The notes under the pieces: generated by a model
Seen by the model: only the letters and a program-made list of their open reading frames with translations
What the model was told of the DNA's origin: nothing
Database searches by the model: none
DNA from: an uncultured Capnocytophaga sp.
GTDB taxonomy: Bacteria > Bacteroidota > Bacteroidia > Flavobacteriales > Flavobacteriaceae
DNA: 64,000 nucleotides
Reading direction: 5' to 3'
NCBI RefSeq assembly: GCF_937936315.1
Contig: NZ_CALGWU010000003.1
Coordinates: 1-64,000, forward strand
In this document: one piece after another, positions 8,786 to 15,739 of the stretch
How positions within the stretch are numbered: position 1 is the stretch's first letter
How the letters are laid out: every line of letters starts with the position of its first letter
Position numbers and translations under genes: made by a program

Positions 8786-9516
8786 GATCGCCCTGAAAGT
8801 TTAGCAAATTCTGCTTTTGCTTTATTGAGTTGGTTCATAAACTCTTTATTGGCGTGTAAGCGGGCAACTACAGCACTAGCAACAAGTCTGCCGGCATCTA
8901 CATCACTTTGGAAGTGATAACCGCAAATCACTCTACTTTGCCCTATTTCATAACCGCGTTTGAGGATTTCGTTTTGGCGTTCTACGTTGATTTCAGCCAA
9001 TACCAAGGCAGTAGCCCACCCAATAGCCGTATGTCCTGAAGGATAGGAACCGTTAGTAGAGAGTCCTTGTTGTTGTTCGGTGTTACAAGTATCTTCATTG
9101 TAGAATGTAAACGGACGCATACGCATATAGTGTTCTTTAGCACTACGGGTAGCATAATCGCCGGCATCTTCACGAAAATGACTAATAAGTTTGTAAATTT
9201 CTGGAGTTCCTTCTTTAGAAATTGTCATCCCAAAAGCCTCCGAAAACGATTTGGCTACTCCATCGCCATAGAGGCGCGCATCGCTCACAGCTTGGTCACC
9301 GCGGGGTGTAGGGCGTTGCATTTTGCCCCAGCGGTATTGAGCTTCATCATTCAGGAAGAGAATGCTATTCACAGCAGGGGGAGGGGGCAGAAGTTCTAAA
9401 CTACTCGCTACATCTTCCAAAGAGAGGTAATGATGTGACTCTTTTTCCTGTGCTTGTACAAAAGTACCAAGGGTCATAAAAGCAAAGAAGCCTACCCAAA
9501 TAGAATGTTTTTTCAT
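8773..9516 (-). CDS. Class A non-specific acid phosphatase (PAP2 superfamily)
   Basis: A secreted phosphomonoesterase of 247 residues. The start at MKKHSIWVGFF (ATG 9516) gives a signal peptide ending ...VQAQ. PAP2 motifs are complete: KEHYMRMRPF (K-x6-R-P), GSYPSGHTAIGW (P-S-G-H, the class A signature) and SRVICGYHFQSDVDAGR (S-R-x5-H-x3-D). PhoN/PhoC-type enzymes release phosphate from many organic phosphates in the periplasm. The C-terminus SGNR is encoded by a heptad repeat array. Confidence 0.92.
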   Translation of the reverse strand: MKKHSIWVGFFAFMTLGTFVQAQEKESHHYLSLEDVASSLELLPPPPAVNSILFLNDEAQYRWGKMQRPTPRGDQAVSDARLYGDGVAKSFSEAFGMTISKEGTPEIYKLISHFREDAGDYATRSAKEHYMRMRPFTFYNEDTCNTEQQQGLSTNGSYPSGHTAIGWATALVLAEINVERQNEILKRGYEIGQSRVICGYHFQSDVDAGRLVASAVVARLHANKEFMNQLNKAKAEFAKLSGRSGNR

Positions 9517-9619
9517 ACTAATATTGTTTTTATGGTTAAAATACGCCGACAAAAATAAGAATTAATAAATAAAAACACAAACAATAAAAGAATAAATCTT
9601 AAATCATTTAGTTAGGGAT

Positions 9620-9866
9620 AGCCCTGCACATACGCAGCTGTAAGCACTCGCTAGCTTTCCCGAAGAATGATAAACCAAAAAAGTGAGTTTAAACTCACCC
9701 ACGAATTATTTACTCGAGAATAACCCCCGAACCCCCGAAGGTGGACAAGCCGCAAAAGAGAATGTTTATTACAAATTAATTTTTTAATTTGTAAATAGCC
9801 CTGCACATACCCAGCTATGAGTACTCGCTGCTTCCCCGAAGGGGAGAAGCTGCAAAAGAGAATATT
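9620..9866. repeat. Composite intergenic repeat region
   Basis: This stretch lies within the 476-bp space 9517-9992. Two near-identical blocks of about 40 bp occur at 9620-9660 and 9796-9835 (TAGCCCTGCACATAC, then CAGCT, then ACTCGCT and GCTT). Two copies of the CCCCCGAA hairpin repeat follow at 9723-9763 and 9831-9866, each followed by GCAAAAGAGAAT. No gene is supported; the open frame across it is made of these repeats. Confidence 0.65.
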
Positions 9867-9872
9867 TATATA

Positions 9873-9890
9873 ATGTTCCACGTGGAACAT
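9873..9890. promoter_or_regulatory. parS: parS-like centromere site 1
   Basis: The 16-mer TGTTCCACGTGGAACA at 9874-9889, with matching flanks, makes an 18-bp perfect palindrome. It fits the conserved bacterial ParB-binding site TGTTNCACGTGRAACA. It is the first of four such sites between 9.87 and 12.83 kb. Confidence 0.85.
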
Positions 9891-9895
9891 TTTTC

Positions 9896-9951
9896 AATTA
9901 ACAATTTACAATTGCGAATTGTTAATTATAAATTGATAATTGTTAATTAAT
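9896..9951. repeat. Heptad array, eight AATTnnn units
   Basis: Eight consecutive 7-bp units: AATTAAC, AATTTAC, AATTGCG, AATTGTT, AATTATA, AATTGAT, AATTGTT, AATTAAT. The TTG of the sixth unit is the likely -33 element of the promoter for the next gene. Confidence 0.8.
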
Positions 9952-9963
9952 TTACTACCTTTG
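9933..9963 (+). promoter_or_regulatory. Promoter of the 9993 gene
   Basis: TTG at 9933-9935, 20 bp, then TACCTTTG at 9956-9963. The gene starts about 30 nt downstream, after the pyrimidine-rich leader CTCTTAACTCTTACCTAA. Confidence 0.7.
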
Positions 9964-9992
9964 CACCATCTTATCTCTTAACTCTTACCTAA

Positions 9993-10325
9993 ATGAAACG
10001 TTTTATAGTAAATAAATTTTTTGTACCCAAAGGCTTTGCAGGAATTACCCTCTACCCTTTTGTATTTACAAATAATCCGCGACTATTAGAAGACCCTCAG
10101 TTTATCAATCATGAGCGCATACACCTCGCTCAACAACGTGAACTCTTAGTGATTTTTTTCTATATATGGTATCTCATAGACTTCGGAATTAAATACCTAA
10201 AGTATAAAGATAAATATCGCGCCTATCGCAATATCATCTTTGAACGCGAAGCCTACGAGAATGATAATAACCTAGACTACTTAAAAACACGAAAACTATA
10301 CGCCTTCCTTCGAGGTAAGAGATAA
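9993..10325 (+). CDS. Small membrane protein with HERIH metallopeptidase-like motif
   Basis: A 110-residue protein with one strongly hydrophobic segment (LLVIFFYIWYLIDFGI, about 51-66) just after NHERIHLAQQREL. HERIH fits the HExxH zinc motif, and a conserved Glu/Tyr cluster (FEREAYENDN) sits about 40 residues later, like the third ligand of minimal metallopeptidases. Catalysis is not shown. Small proteins of this type recur in Bacteroidota. Its last codons (Gly-Lys-Arg) are written by a heptad array, and parS-like sites flank it on both sides. Confidence 0.75.
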   Translation: MKRFIVNKFFVPKGFAGITLYPFVFTNNPRLLEDPQFINHERIHLAQQRELLVIFFYIWYLIDFGIKYLKYKDKYRAYRNIIFEREAYENDNNLDYLKTRKLYAFLRGKR

Positions 10326-10333
10326 GAAGTAAA
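10313..10333. repeat. Heptad array across a gene end
   Basis: AGGTAAG, AGATAAG, AAGTAAA: three in-phase units containing the last codons and the TAA stop (10323-10325) of the 9993 gene. Confidence 0.75.
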
Positions 10334-10358
10334 AAATGTTCCACGTGGAACATTTTTT
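10331..10358. promoter_or_regulatory. parS: parS-like centromere site 2
   Basis: TGTTCCACGTGGAACA at 10337-10352 is flanked by six A on the left and six T on the right, a perfect 28-bp palindrome. The core equals site 1. The A/T flanks make it look like a terminator too, but the hairpin would have no proper loop. Confidence 0.85.
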
Positions 10359-10383
10359 CAATTAACAATTAATAATTAATAAT

Positions 10384-10409
10384 CAAAATGCCCGTGTGGC
10401 TCATACCTA
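10384..10409. repeat. GCCCGTGTGGCTC repeat next to a start codon
   Basis: A copy of the dispersed family, CAAAATGCCCGTGTGGCTCA followed by TACCTA, abuts the ATG of the methyltransferase at 10410. Before it, 10360-10380 is a short AATTAAC/AATTAAT heptad run. Confidence 0.65.
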
Positions 10410-11228
10410 ATGATAATTAAAGATTACAGTGTATCACAAGAGGAGTTTACTCTTGTATATGATTCATTATTAGAACTTTACAAAACAAATCCCGTTCCCG
10501 ATGAGCTAGGTAAATACTATGAAAGTGAGGCGTATATCTCGCATACCGATAGCCGTAAAACACTATTCGACAGACTCTACCAATGGGTGAAAAGCTATAA
10601 CCTAAAGCATAAAATTGCACTCATCAAGCAATACAAAAAAGGAAATATACAGCTGCTGGATATAGGTGCTGGTACAGGCGACTTTGTGTTGAGTAGCAAA
10701 AAATATGCTTATTGGGAGGCTATAGGTATTGAGCCTAGCAAGAAAGCACGTACCAAAGCAGAAGAAAAAGGTTTACTGCTACAAGCGGATTTCGGCAACC
10801 TACTCCCCCACTCTTTTGATGTGATTACTATGTGGCACGTACTAGAACACGTACCCGATGTAGCACAAGAAATACAGATTATCAGCAACTTACTAAAAGA
10901 AAACGGTATTGCTGTAATAGCAGTGCCCAACTATCGCTCCTGGGATGCTCAGCATTATAAGGAACATTGGGCTGCTTATGATGTACCCCGACACTTATGG
11001 CATTTCTCCAAAAAGAGTATCGAGCAACTTTTTGCTAAAGAAGGTTTTCACCTCCTCGCTACTCACCCTATGCTCTTTGATGCCTTCTACGTGAGTATGC
11101 TCTCCGAACAATACAAAACTGGTAAGAAATCATTTCTCAAAGGATTCCTCAACGGACTCCGTTCTAACTACTACGGTTGGCGCAAAGGAGAATACTCATC
11201 GCAGATTTACATTTTAGGTAAGAAGTAA
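10410..11228 (+). CDS. Class I SAM-dependent methyltransferase
   Basis: A 272-residue cytoplasmic methyltransferase of the Methyltransf_11/23 type. Motif I is LLDIGAGTGDFV at about 87-98; motif II carries GIEPSKKAR; SFDVITMWHVLEHVPD is motif IV/post-II; IAVIAVPNYRSWDA follows. The N-terminal 60 residues and the C-terminal DVPRHLWHFSKKSIE fit methyltransferases acting on small molecules, lipids or glycans, but the substrate cannot be told. The C-terminus LGKK and stop are encoded by a heptad array (11216-11243). Confidence 0.85.
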   Translation: MIIKDYSVSQEEFTLVYDSLLELYKTNPVPDELGKYYESEAYISHTDSRKTLFDRLYQWVKSYNLKHKIALIKQYKKGNIQLLDIGAGTGDFVLSSKKYAYWEAIGIEPSKKARTKAEEKGLLLQADFGNLLPHSFDVITMWHVLEHVPDVAQEIQIISNLLKENGIAVIAVPNYRSWDAQHYKEHWAAYDVPRHLWHFSKKSIEQLFAKEGFHLLATHPMLFDAFYVSMLSEQYKTGKKSFLKGFLNGLRSNYYGWRKGEYSSQIYILGKK

Positions 11229-11243
11229 GAAATAAGAGGTAAG
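11216..11243. repeat. Heptad array across a gene end
   Basis: AGGTAAG, AAGTAAG, AAATAAG, AGGTAAG: four in-phase units containing the last codons and TAA stop (11226-11228) of the methyltransferase. Confidence 0.85.
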
Positions 11244-11280
11244 AGTTGTCTATTTTATATATTTCTGAGGCTAAAAATAG

Positions 11281-11446
11281 TAAAAACTTTAAATAAGGCG
11301 TTTTTACGATACTTTTATCCTATCAATAACTAAGTATATCACTTTTTAAAAATAACGCTTAAAAAAGGCTGTAATAAAGTCGTTTTTAATAAGATATTTT
11401 TATAGATTTTTAATTTAAAATAGAAAATGGTTATTTTTAGGGAATA
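11281..11446. repeat. Long direct repeat, left copy
   Basis: About 166 bp matches 12552-12717 at roughly 80-85 percent by eye, for instance AAATAAGGCGTTTTTA, AGTATATCACTTTTTAAAAA, TAACGCTTAAAAA and ATTTTTATAGATTTTTA. Each copy is followed by an AGG-type heptad array and then a parS-like site. The two copies bracket the Panacea toxin-antitoxin pair. Confidence 0.85.
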
Positions 11447-11480
11447 GGGGGCAGGGGACAGGTTTCAGGGGGCAGATGGT
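11439..11480. repeat. Heptad array, six AGG-type units
   Basis: AGGGAAT, AGGGGGC, AGGGGAC, AGGTTTC, AGGGGGC, AGATGGT; the last unit runs into parS-like site 3. Confidence 0.8.
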
Positions 11481-11493
11481 TTCACGTGGAACA
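11478..11493. promoter_or_regulatory. parS: parS-like centromere site 3
   Basis: GGTTTCACGTGGAACA matches TGTTTCACGTGGAACA at 15 of 16 positions; only the outermost base differs. It lies 15 bp upstream of the -33 element of the toxin-antitoxin promoter. Confidence 0.7.
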
Positions 11494-11508
11494 TTTTTTG
11501 CTTATGAG

Positions 11509-11539
11509 TTTGTAAGTAACAAAATAATAATTACTTTTG
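11509..11539 (+). promoter_or_regulatory. Promoter of the Panacea toxin-antitoxin pair
   Basis: TTTG at 11509-11512, 19 bp, then TACTTTTG at 11532-11539. The antitoxin ATG at 11560 is about 20 nt downstream, so the leader is very short. Confidence 0.75.
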
Positions 11540-11559
11540 CATTACCAAAATGAATCATT

Positions 11560-12060
11560 ATGTTTAGTTTTAACAAAGACAAATCAATTCACTCAGTCTT
11601 CTTTATCTTAAATGAAATAAAAGAAGGTTGTGATATACATAAAGTTTGCAAGATACTTTATTTTGCTGACCAAAAGCATTTGGTGAAATGGGGAAGACCT
11701 ATTACAGGCGATCATTATATAAAAATGAATTATGGTCCTGTACCTTCTAACATAAAAAATATCATTGATTTTAGCAGTGATATCCAAAGAAACGGAAATA
11801 TACTTTCTACTGTTGTAGAATATGATAGTGATGAGTTATCAGTATCCGAAATAAATTGTTTGAAAGAAAGTATTGAAGAAAATAGAAAACTAAATTTCAA
11901 CGAACTTACTGAAAAATCACACGATAAGGCTTGGAACAAAGCAGAATTAAACAACCCAAAAGGAATTTCATATATAGAAATGGCTAAAGTAATTACTACT
12001 GATGAAAATATGATTAACTATATAAGAGCTAATGAATTAACTGACCAAATTCACTTCTAA
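11560..12060 (+). CDS. Panacea-domain (DUF4065, SocA-like) antitoxin
   Basis: A 166-residue protein with the Panacea signature: KILYFADQKHLVKWGRPITG at about 31-50, then YGPVPS at 58-63 and SHDKAW at about 119-124. Panacea proteins are antitoxin domains paired with many unrelated toxins, and some act as ClpXP adaptors (SocA). Here the next gene starts 4 nt later on the same strand, the usual antitoxin-first order. The pair lies between two parS-bearing direct repeats. Confidence 0.85.
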   Translation: MFSFNKDKSIHSVFFILNEIKEGCDIHKVCKILYFADQKHLVKWGRPITGDHYIKMNYGPVPSNIKNIIDFSSDIQRNGNILSTVVEYDSDELSVSEINCLKESIEENRKLNFNELTEKSHDKAWNKAELNNPKGISYIEMAKVITTDENMINYIRANELTDQIHF

Positions 12061-12064
12061 AAAT

Positions 12065-12511
12065 ATGAACTTAGGAGATTTTTTCAATGATGAAATTAGA
12101 AAGGAATATGCTGAAAGACAAATAGATATTGGAAAAGCACTACTTATAAAAATACCTGATTTTAATGTAAACTATCCAAAATATTGTGTAGTTGTAGCAT
12201 TAAACAACTACAATATTGCTGGAGTAATTATCAATACTGAAATCAATTCCAATATTTTTAAAACAGATGATTTAAGAAAATTACATCTTCCTATTTTACA
12301 ACAAGACCATCCATTTCTAAAATATGATAGCTTTGTAGATTGTTCACAACTTATAAAATGGAAGATAGAATATATTATAGAAGTTATTAGCAAAAAACCT
12401 GAAATAGTTGTAGGCAATGTAACTGATGATTTACTGAAGAAAATACACCTTACTATTACCTTTGCCGATACCATTACAAACAAAGAAAAGAAAAATTTTG
12501 GTTTTTTATAA
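12065..12511 (+). CDS. Putative toxin of the Panacea pair (PemK/MazF-like barrel suspected)
   Basis: A 148-residue protein located 4 nt after the Panacea antitoxin. It has a strand-rich middle (GKALLIKIPD, YCVVVALNN, GVIINTEIN), then LPILQQDHPFLKYDSFVDCS, which is reminiscent of the small SH3-like barrel of PemK/MazF-type toxins. No catalytic residue can be assigned, and the fold call is only suggestive. The toxin role is inferred mainly from the partner. A strong terminator follows directly. Confidence 0.65.
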   Translation: MNLGDFFNDEIRKEYAERQIDIGKALLIKIPDFNVNYPKYCVVVALNNYNIAGVIINTEINSNIFKTDDLRKLHLPILQQDHPFLKYDSFVDCSQLIKWKIEYIIEVISKKPEIVVGNVTDDLLKKIHLTITFADTITNKEKKNFGFL

Positions 12512-12512
12512 C

Positions 12513-12538
12513 AAAAGCACTCAATTGAGTGCTTTTTT
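12513..12538 (+). terminator. Intrinsic terminator of the Panacea pair
   Basis: AAAAGCACTC, loop AATT, GAGTGCTTTTTT: a perfect 10-bp stem with a T run, 2 nt after the toxin stop. Confidence 0.9.
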
Positions 12539-12551
12539 AATTTTTAAAGAC

Positions 12552-12717
12552 TAAAAACTTCAAATAAGGCGTTTTTAAAACACTTCTCTCCTATTAATAA
12601 CTTAAGTATATCACTTTTTAAAAATAACGCTTAAAAACGGCTGCAATAAAGTCGGTTTTAATAAAGTATTTTTATAGATTTTTATTTTAAAATAGAAAAT
12701 GATTATTCTTAGGAGAT
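12552..12717. repeat. Long direct repeat, right copy
   Basis: Partner of 11281-11446. It begins right after the toxin-antitoxin terminator and is followed by an AGG-type heptad array (12711-12738) and parS-like site 4. The rest of the 408-bp space to 12919 holds TTTTACAAA-type short repeats and ACGAATG heptads, but no gene. Confidence 0.85.
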
Positions 12718-12738
12718 AGGTTTCAGGAAACAGGTTTC
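12711..12738. repeat. Heptad array, four AGG-type units
   Basis: AGGAGAT, AGGTTTC, AGGAAAC, AGGTTTC, then a slipped 8-bp unit AGGGGGTC. Confidence 0.75.
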
Positions 12739-12817
12739 AGGGGGTCAGGAGGGAGTCGTACACTTTTACAAAATTTTAGACTTTTACAAAGTTTAAAAAA
12801 TAAAATAGAAGATAGAT

Positions 12818-12833
12818 GGTTTCACGTGGAACA
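12818..12833. promoter_or_regulatory. parS: parS-like centromere site 4
   Basis: GGTTTCACGTGGAACA, identical to site 3 (15 of 16 matches to the palindrome). The sequence AGATGGTTTCACGTGGAACA is shared by both sites, which shows that the parS site belongs to the duplicated unit. Confidence 0.7.
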
Positions 12834-12840
12834 ATGAAAG

Positions 12841-12868
12841 ATGAATGACGAGTGACGAATGACGAGAA
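12841..12868. repeat. Heptad array, ACGAATG type
   Basis: ATGAATG, ACGAGTG, ACGAATG, ACGAGAA, just before a terminator hairpin. Confidence 0.7.
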
Positions 12869-12870
12869 AT

Positions 12871-12905
12871 AAAAAATCCCAAACATTACTGTTTGGGATT
12901 TTTTT
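12871..12905 (-). terminator. Terminator of the 12920-13708 lipoprotein gene
   Basis: AATCCCAAAC, ATTACT, GTTTGGGATT with A and T runs on either side. It lies 15 bp past the minus-strand stop codon. Confidence 0.9.
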
Positions 12906-12919
12906 AGTATGATAGTAAA

Positions 12920-13708
12920 CTAATATTCATATTGGATTACTTCACCTTCTGAAGATGTTATCTTAATAGGATAACCTGCAGAATTATATTCAATAGTATT
13001 ATGTTGTTCAGATTTTCTATAACCATCAGTCCATCTAATAATATTATTTCTACTATAATCAGATTTTAAAATATAATCCGGCTCTATTGTTTTAAAGAAA
13101 TCATTGTGTTTCCAGTTGTTCTTGTTGTCATACTCATAAGTTAAAATACCTTTATGTTCTTCTGATTTTATAAGATTTCCATTAGAAAATGTATATATAG
13201 AAACATCTCCTCTATAATCAGTTTCTTTTATAACTGAATCACTAATATATTCTAATTTGGAAATATGCTTATCATTTATATTCGTATAAGCAGTAACTTT
13301 ATTAAGTCTACCCTTATTATCATACTCATATTCAAATGTTTCTTCATCAGCAACTAATTTAGTAAGTTTACCATTTGAATAGGTATACTCATCAGTTACC
13401 TTTCCTTTTTCATTGAGTTTTCTTTTCAACAAGTTACCTTCATATTGGTAAATTGTGATAATCTCTTTAGTTCTATTACTTCCAGTAAATTTATAGATTT
13501 CTTTAGTAATTTTTCCATTAACTACTTCATAAGTAGTTTCTTCTTTTTCAGAACCTTTAAGATAGATTTCTTTTTTAGGAAAGTGTTTTCCTCCTACTAT
13601 GTTCACCGTTCCATCAGTAATAGTTTTTGTAGCATTGTCATCTGATTTACCACAAGATGACACTAAAACAGCTGAGGCTATAACAGCCAATTTTAAAATA
13701 CTTTTCAT
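12920..13708 (-). CDS. YD/RHS-like repeat lipoprotein
   Basis: A 262-residue lipoprotein: MKSILKLAVIASAVLVSSCG with the lipobox Cys at 20, followed by GKSDDN, which resembles the Bacteroidota surface-export signal (acidic residues just after the Cys). The mature part is built from hairpins such as YEYDNKGRLNKVTAY, YTYSNGKLTKLVAD and YTFSNGNLIKSEEH, then YEYDNKNNWKHNDFF. It is a divergent member of the dispersed family at 7010, 7803 and 19637. Function unknown; probably surface-exposed. Confidence 0.75.
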   Translation of the reverse strand: MKSILKLAVIASAVLVSSCGKSDDNATKTITDGTVNIVGGKHFPKKEIYLKGSEKEETTYEVVNGKITKEIYKFTGSNRTKEIITIYQYEGNLLKRKLNEKGKVTDEYTYSNGKLTKLVADEETFEYEYDNKGRLNKVTAYTNINDKHISKLEYISDSVIKETDYRGDVSIYTFSNGNLIKSEEHKGILTYEYDNKNNWKHNDFFKTIEPDYILKSDYSRNNIIRWTDGYRKSEQHNTIEYNSAGYPIKITSSEGEVIQYEY

Positions 13709-13834
13709 TTGCTTGAAAATTAAATTGTTTTCACTAAGTCCTGAAAATGAAGATTATAAAAACAAAAAAAAGCGAGGACTTTTAACCTTTATTTATATTC
13801 TAAGGAGCCTCTGGTAAGCCAAACAGTTATATAA

Positions 13835-13865
13835 ATAAAAGAAAAGCCCACGCTATATCAGCGTG
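13835..13865 (-). terminator. Possible minus-strand terminator
   Basis: On the minus strand CACGCT, GATAT, AGCGTG is followed by GGCTTTTCTTTT. It may end transcripts from the small gene at 14053-14205. The rest of 13709-14052 is AT-rich and holds nothing else I can support. Confidence 0.45.
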
Positions 13866-14052
13866 AGCGTTCTCGCTTATTTATTCTACTACTGTTTTTG
13901 AAAATTTACCAGATTTCCTTAGTATAGAAATATAAGCTAACGCTTTTTATAAACTAAAATTACAATGCATAATTACTACAAATTACTCATATACACAAAT
14001 ATTTTAACAAATATTTTTGTACGTTTTTTGTAGATATTAAATAATCAGGGAG

Positions 14053-14205
14053 TTATAGTTTTATAATTTTTGCTATTGCTTCATCTAATTCTTCTTGTGT
14101 GAGATATTCTCCTCGCTCAATCTCCCTATAACCTTCTTCTATTTCAGACCAAAATTCATCAATAGTAAATTGAGAGATTTCTTCATCTGTTAAAACTGTT
14201 TCCAT
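14053..14205 (-). CDS. Small orphan antitoxin-like protein (50 residues)
   Basis: An open frame of 50 residues starting METVLTDEEISQFTIDEFWS and ending LTQEELDEAIAKIIKL. The pattern of a D/E-rich helix, then ExGYREIERGEYLTQEE, is typical of the C-terminal clamp of short RelB/Phd-type addiction antitoxins. No RelE-like toxin frame is visible downstream, so it would be an orphan or remnant. The call rests on residue pattern only. Confidence 0.5.
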   Translation of the reverse strand: METVLTDEEISQFTIDEFWSEIEEGYREIERGEYLTQEELDEAIAKIIKL

Positions 14206-14307
14206 ACCTATATTTTACTTTTTTAAGCAACAAAATTAAAAAATATTTCATTTACACACAAAACTTTCTTATTTTTGCGACCTGAATTGAATTAAACATT
14301 ATAGAAA

Positions 14308-14823
14308 ATGAAAAAACTCATCTTAACAGGCGTAGCAATCCTCACTCTTACTGCCTGCACCGATAAGGTGGCTTTCGTGGATAACAGCAAACTCTTAAAT
14401 GAGTACCAAGAGAAAAAGGACATCGAGGCTAAATTGAAAACTGAAGTTGATGCCTATAAGAAAAAACGCGATAGTATTTCTGTAGCATTCCAAACTGAAG
14501 CACGCGCTTTCGACGCTCAGGCTAAAACCCTCCCTCAAAACGTGGCTCAGAAAAAATACAATGAGTTGATGCAAAAGAGTCAGATATTGCAACAACACTT
14601 GCAACAAGAAGAAGAAAGATTGCAATTGGAAAGCCAAACTCAAATGGATTCTCTACTTAGCAAAGTGAAGAAAAACATTAAAGAATATGGCAAACAAAAA
14701 GGCTATACATTTATCCTTGGTGCTAACGACGGCGGTAGCATACTCTATGGTGCTGATAACAAAGATATTACTAAAGAAGTTACTGAATATTTGAACAATC
14801 AATATAAATCAGGTAAGAAGTAA
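14308..14823 (+). CDS. OmpH/Skp-family lipoprotein
   Basis: A 171-residue lipoprotein (MKKLILTGVAILTLTAC, Cys 17). The mature protein begins KVAFVDNSKLLNEYQ, the conserved N-terminal strand of Skp/OmpH, then has a long charged coiled coil (about 38-125, rich in Lys, Glu and Gln) and returns to the strand YTFILGANDGGSILYGAD. Skp-like chaperones bind unfolded outer-membrane proteins in the periplasm; flavobacteria often have lipidated versions. The C-terminus SGKK and stop come from a heptad array. Confidence 0.88.
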   Translation: MKKLILTGVAILTLTACTDKVAFVDNSKLLNEYQEKKDIEAKLKTEVDAYKKKRDSISVAFQTEARAFDAQAKTLPQNVAQKKYNELMQKSQILQQHLQQEEERLQLESQTQMDSLLSKVKKNIKEYGKQKGYTFILGANDGGSILYGADNKDITKEVTEYLNNQYKSGKK

Positions 14824-14866
14824 TAGGTAACAGATTTCAGGAGACAGGAATCAGGAATCAGAATTG
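14811..14866. repeat. Heptad array, eight units across a gene end
   Basis: AGGTAAG, AAGTAAT, AGGTAAC, AGATTTC, AGGAGAC, AGGAATC, AGGAATC, AGAATTG. The first two units hold the end and TAA stop (14821-14823) of the Skp-like gene. The array changes type from AGGTAAG to AGGnnTC without losing phase. Confidence 0.9.
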
Positions 14867-14875
14867 TAATTATAG

Positions 14876-14913
14876 ACTTTGTCAGAGTTTTAAGACTTTG
14901 ACAAAGTTTTTTT
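14876..14913 (+). terminator. Terminator after the Skp-like gene
   Basis: ACTTTGTCA at 14876-14884 pairs with TGACAAAGT at 14899-14907, followed by a T run. Related ACTTTGnCAAAGT dyads occur at 21833 and about 45305. Confidence 0.75.
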
Positions 14914-14921
14914 ATTGATAG

Positions 14922-15587
14922 CTAATTAGTTAATTGTAATACGTTAGGAAAGAACGCTTGGAATATCAAGAAAACTCCAAAGACTAACAGTATAATGCTA
15001 ATCGCGCGTTTGATTTTGTAGATATGAAAAGCGGTAAGTCGGTTTTTGAGTTTCTTAGCAATGAGAATTTTAATGATATCTATGCCAAAGTAAGCCAAGA
15101 TAATAGAAGTAAAAAATACAAATATCCTACTGGCATTCATATCGAGTTTAGGACCAAAAACGATGATAATTCCCAACCAAAAACCTAAAACCCCTATATT
15201 GATGAAATTCAGTAGAAAACCTTTGATAAAGAGAGCTATATAGTTCACTTTTTCAGTTACTTGCAAGTGCGCATTCTCCTTATTGTCCATTGTTTTCTTG
15301 AAGTCTTTTTTCAGTTTGATAAATGAGATAAGTCCGTAGACTACCATTATAAGTCCGCCGGCAAAGAAGAGTTTAGGGTCGTCCTTAATTTCGCGCAACA
15401 GACTGCTGGTAGTGAAATAGACAATGAGAATGAAGACGGCATCGGCTAATACTACCCCCGCATTGAAAGCAATAGCTGCCCTAAATCCTTTGGTAATAGC
15501 TGTTTCCAGCAATACAAAGAAGACAGGACCTATGGTAAAAGCTAACAACAAGCCTAAAGGTAATGCAAGCAATACATCCGAAAACAT
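14922..15587 (-). CDS. LysE/RhtB-family amino-acid exporter
   Basis: A 221-residue inner-membrane protein with about six TM segments. The N-terminus ALPLGLLLAFTIGPVFFVLL, then TAITKGFRAAIAFNAGVVLAD, is the hallmark of LysE/RhtB translocators (G-P-x-F-F-x-L and G-x-x-A-g-x-x-x-G-x-x-x-D). A cytosolic loop lies at about 92-110 (KLKKDFKKTMDNKENAH). The family exports amino acids or related metabolites; the substrate is unknown. Confidence 0.85.
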   Translation of the reverse strand: MFSDVLLALPLGLLLAFTIGPVFFVLLETAITKGFRAAIAFNAGVVLADAVFILIVYFTTSSLLREIKDDPKLFFAGGLIMVVYGLISFIKLKKDFKKTMDNKENAHLQVTEKVNYIALFIKGFLLNFINIGVLGFWLGIIIVFGPKLDMNASRIFVFFTSIILAYFGIDIIKILIAKKLKNRLTAFHIYKIKRAISIILLVFGVFLIFQAFFPNVLQLTN

Positions 15588-15739
15588 CTATTTCTACCTA
15601 AAATTTAATTAATTGTACAAAAGTACTAAAAAACTGCTGAATCACAAAAAATAAGGGAGAAGTTTTTAATACCTCTCCCCTACTCTATTGGTATTGTGAT
15701 AATTATTAACTCTTAAACTGCTTGTCATACTATGACTCA

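Noticed and set aside
9651..9890. Open frame of 79 codons on the minus strand starting MFHVEHYINIL
   Set aside because: It consists entirely of dispersed repeats and begins inside the parS palindrome; no protein-like composition.
10331..10358. A/T-flanked palindrome as an intrinsic terminator
   Set aside because: A parS match is exact and repeated at 9873; the palindrome has no loop, so parS is the better reading. A secondary terminator role is not excluded.
13868..13935. Minus-strand short frame reading LAYISILRKSGKFSKTVVE
   Set aside because: About 20 residues between stops with no start; could be a gene remnant, but too short to call.
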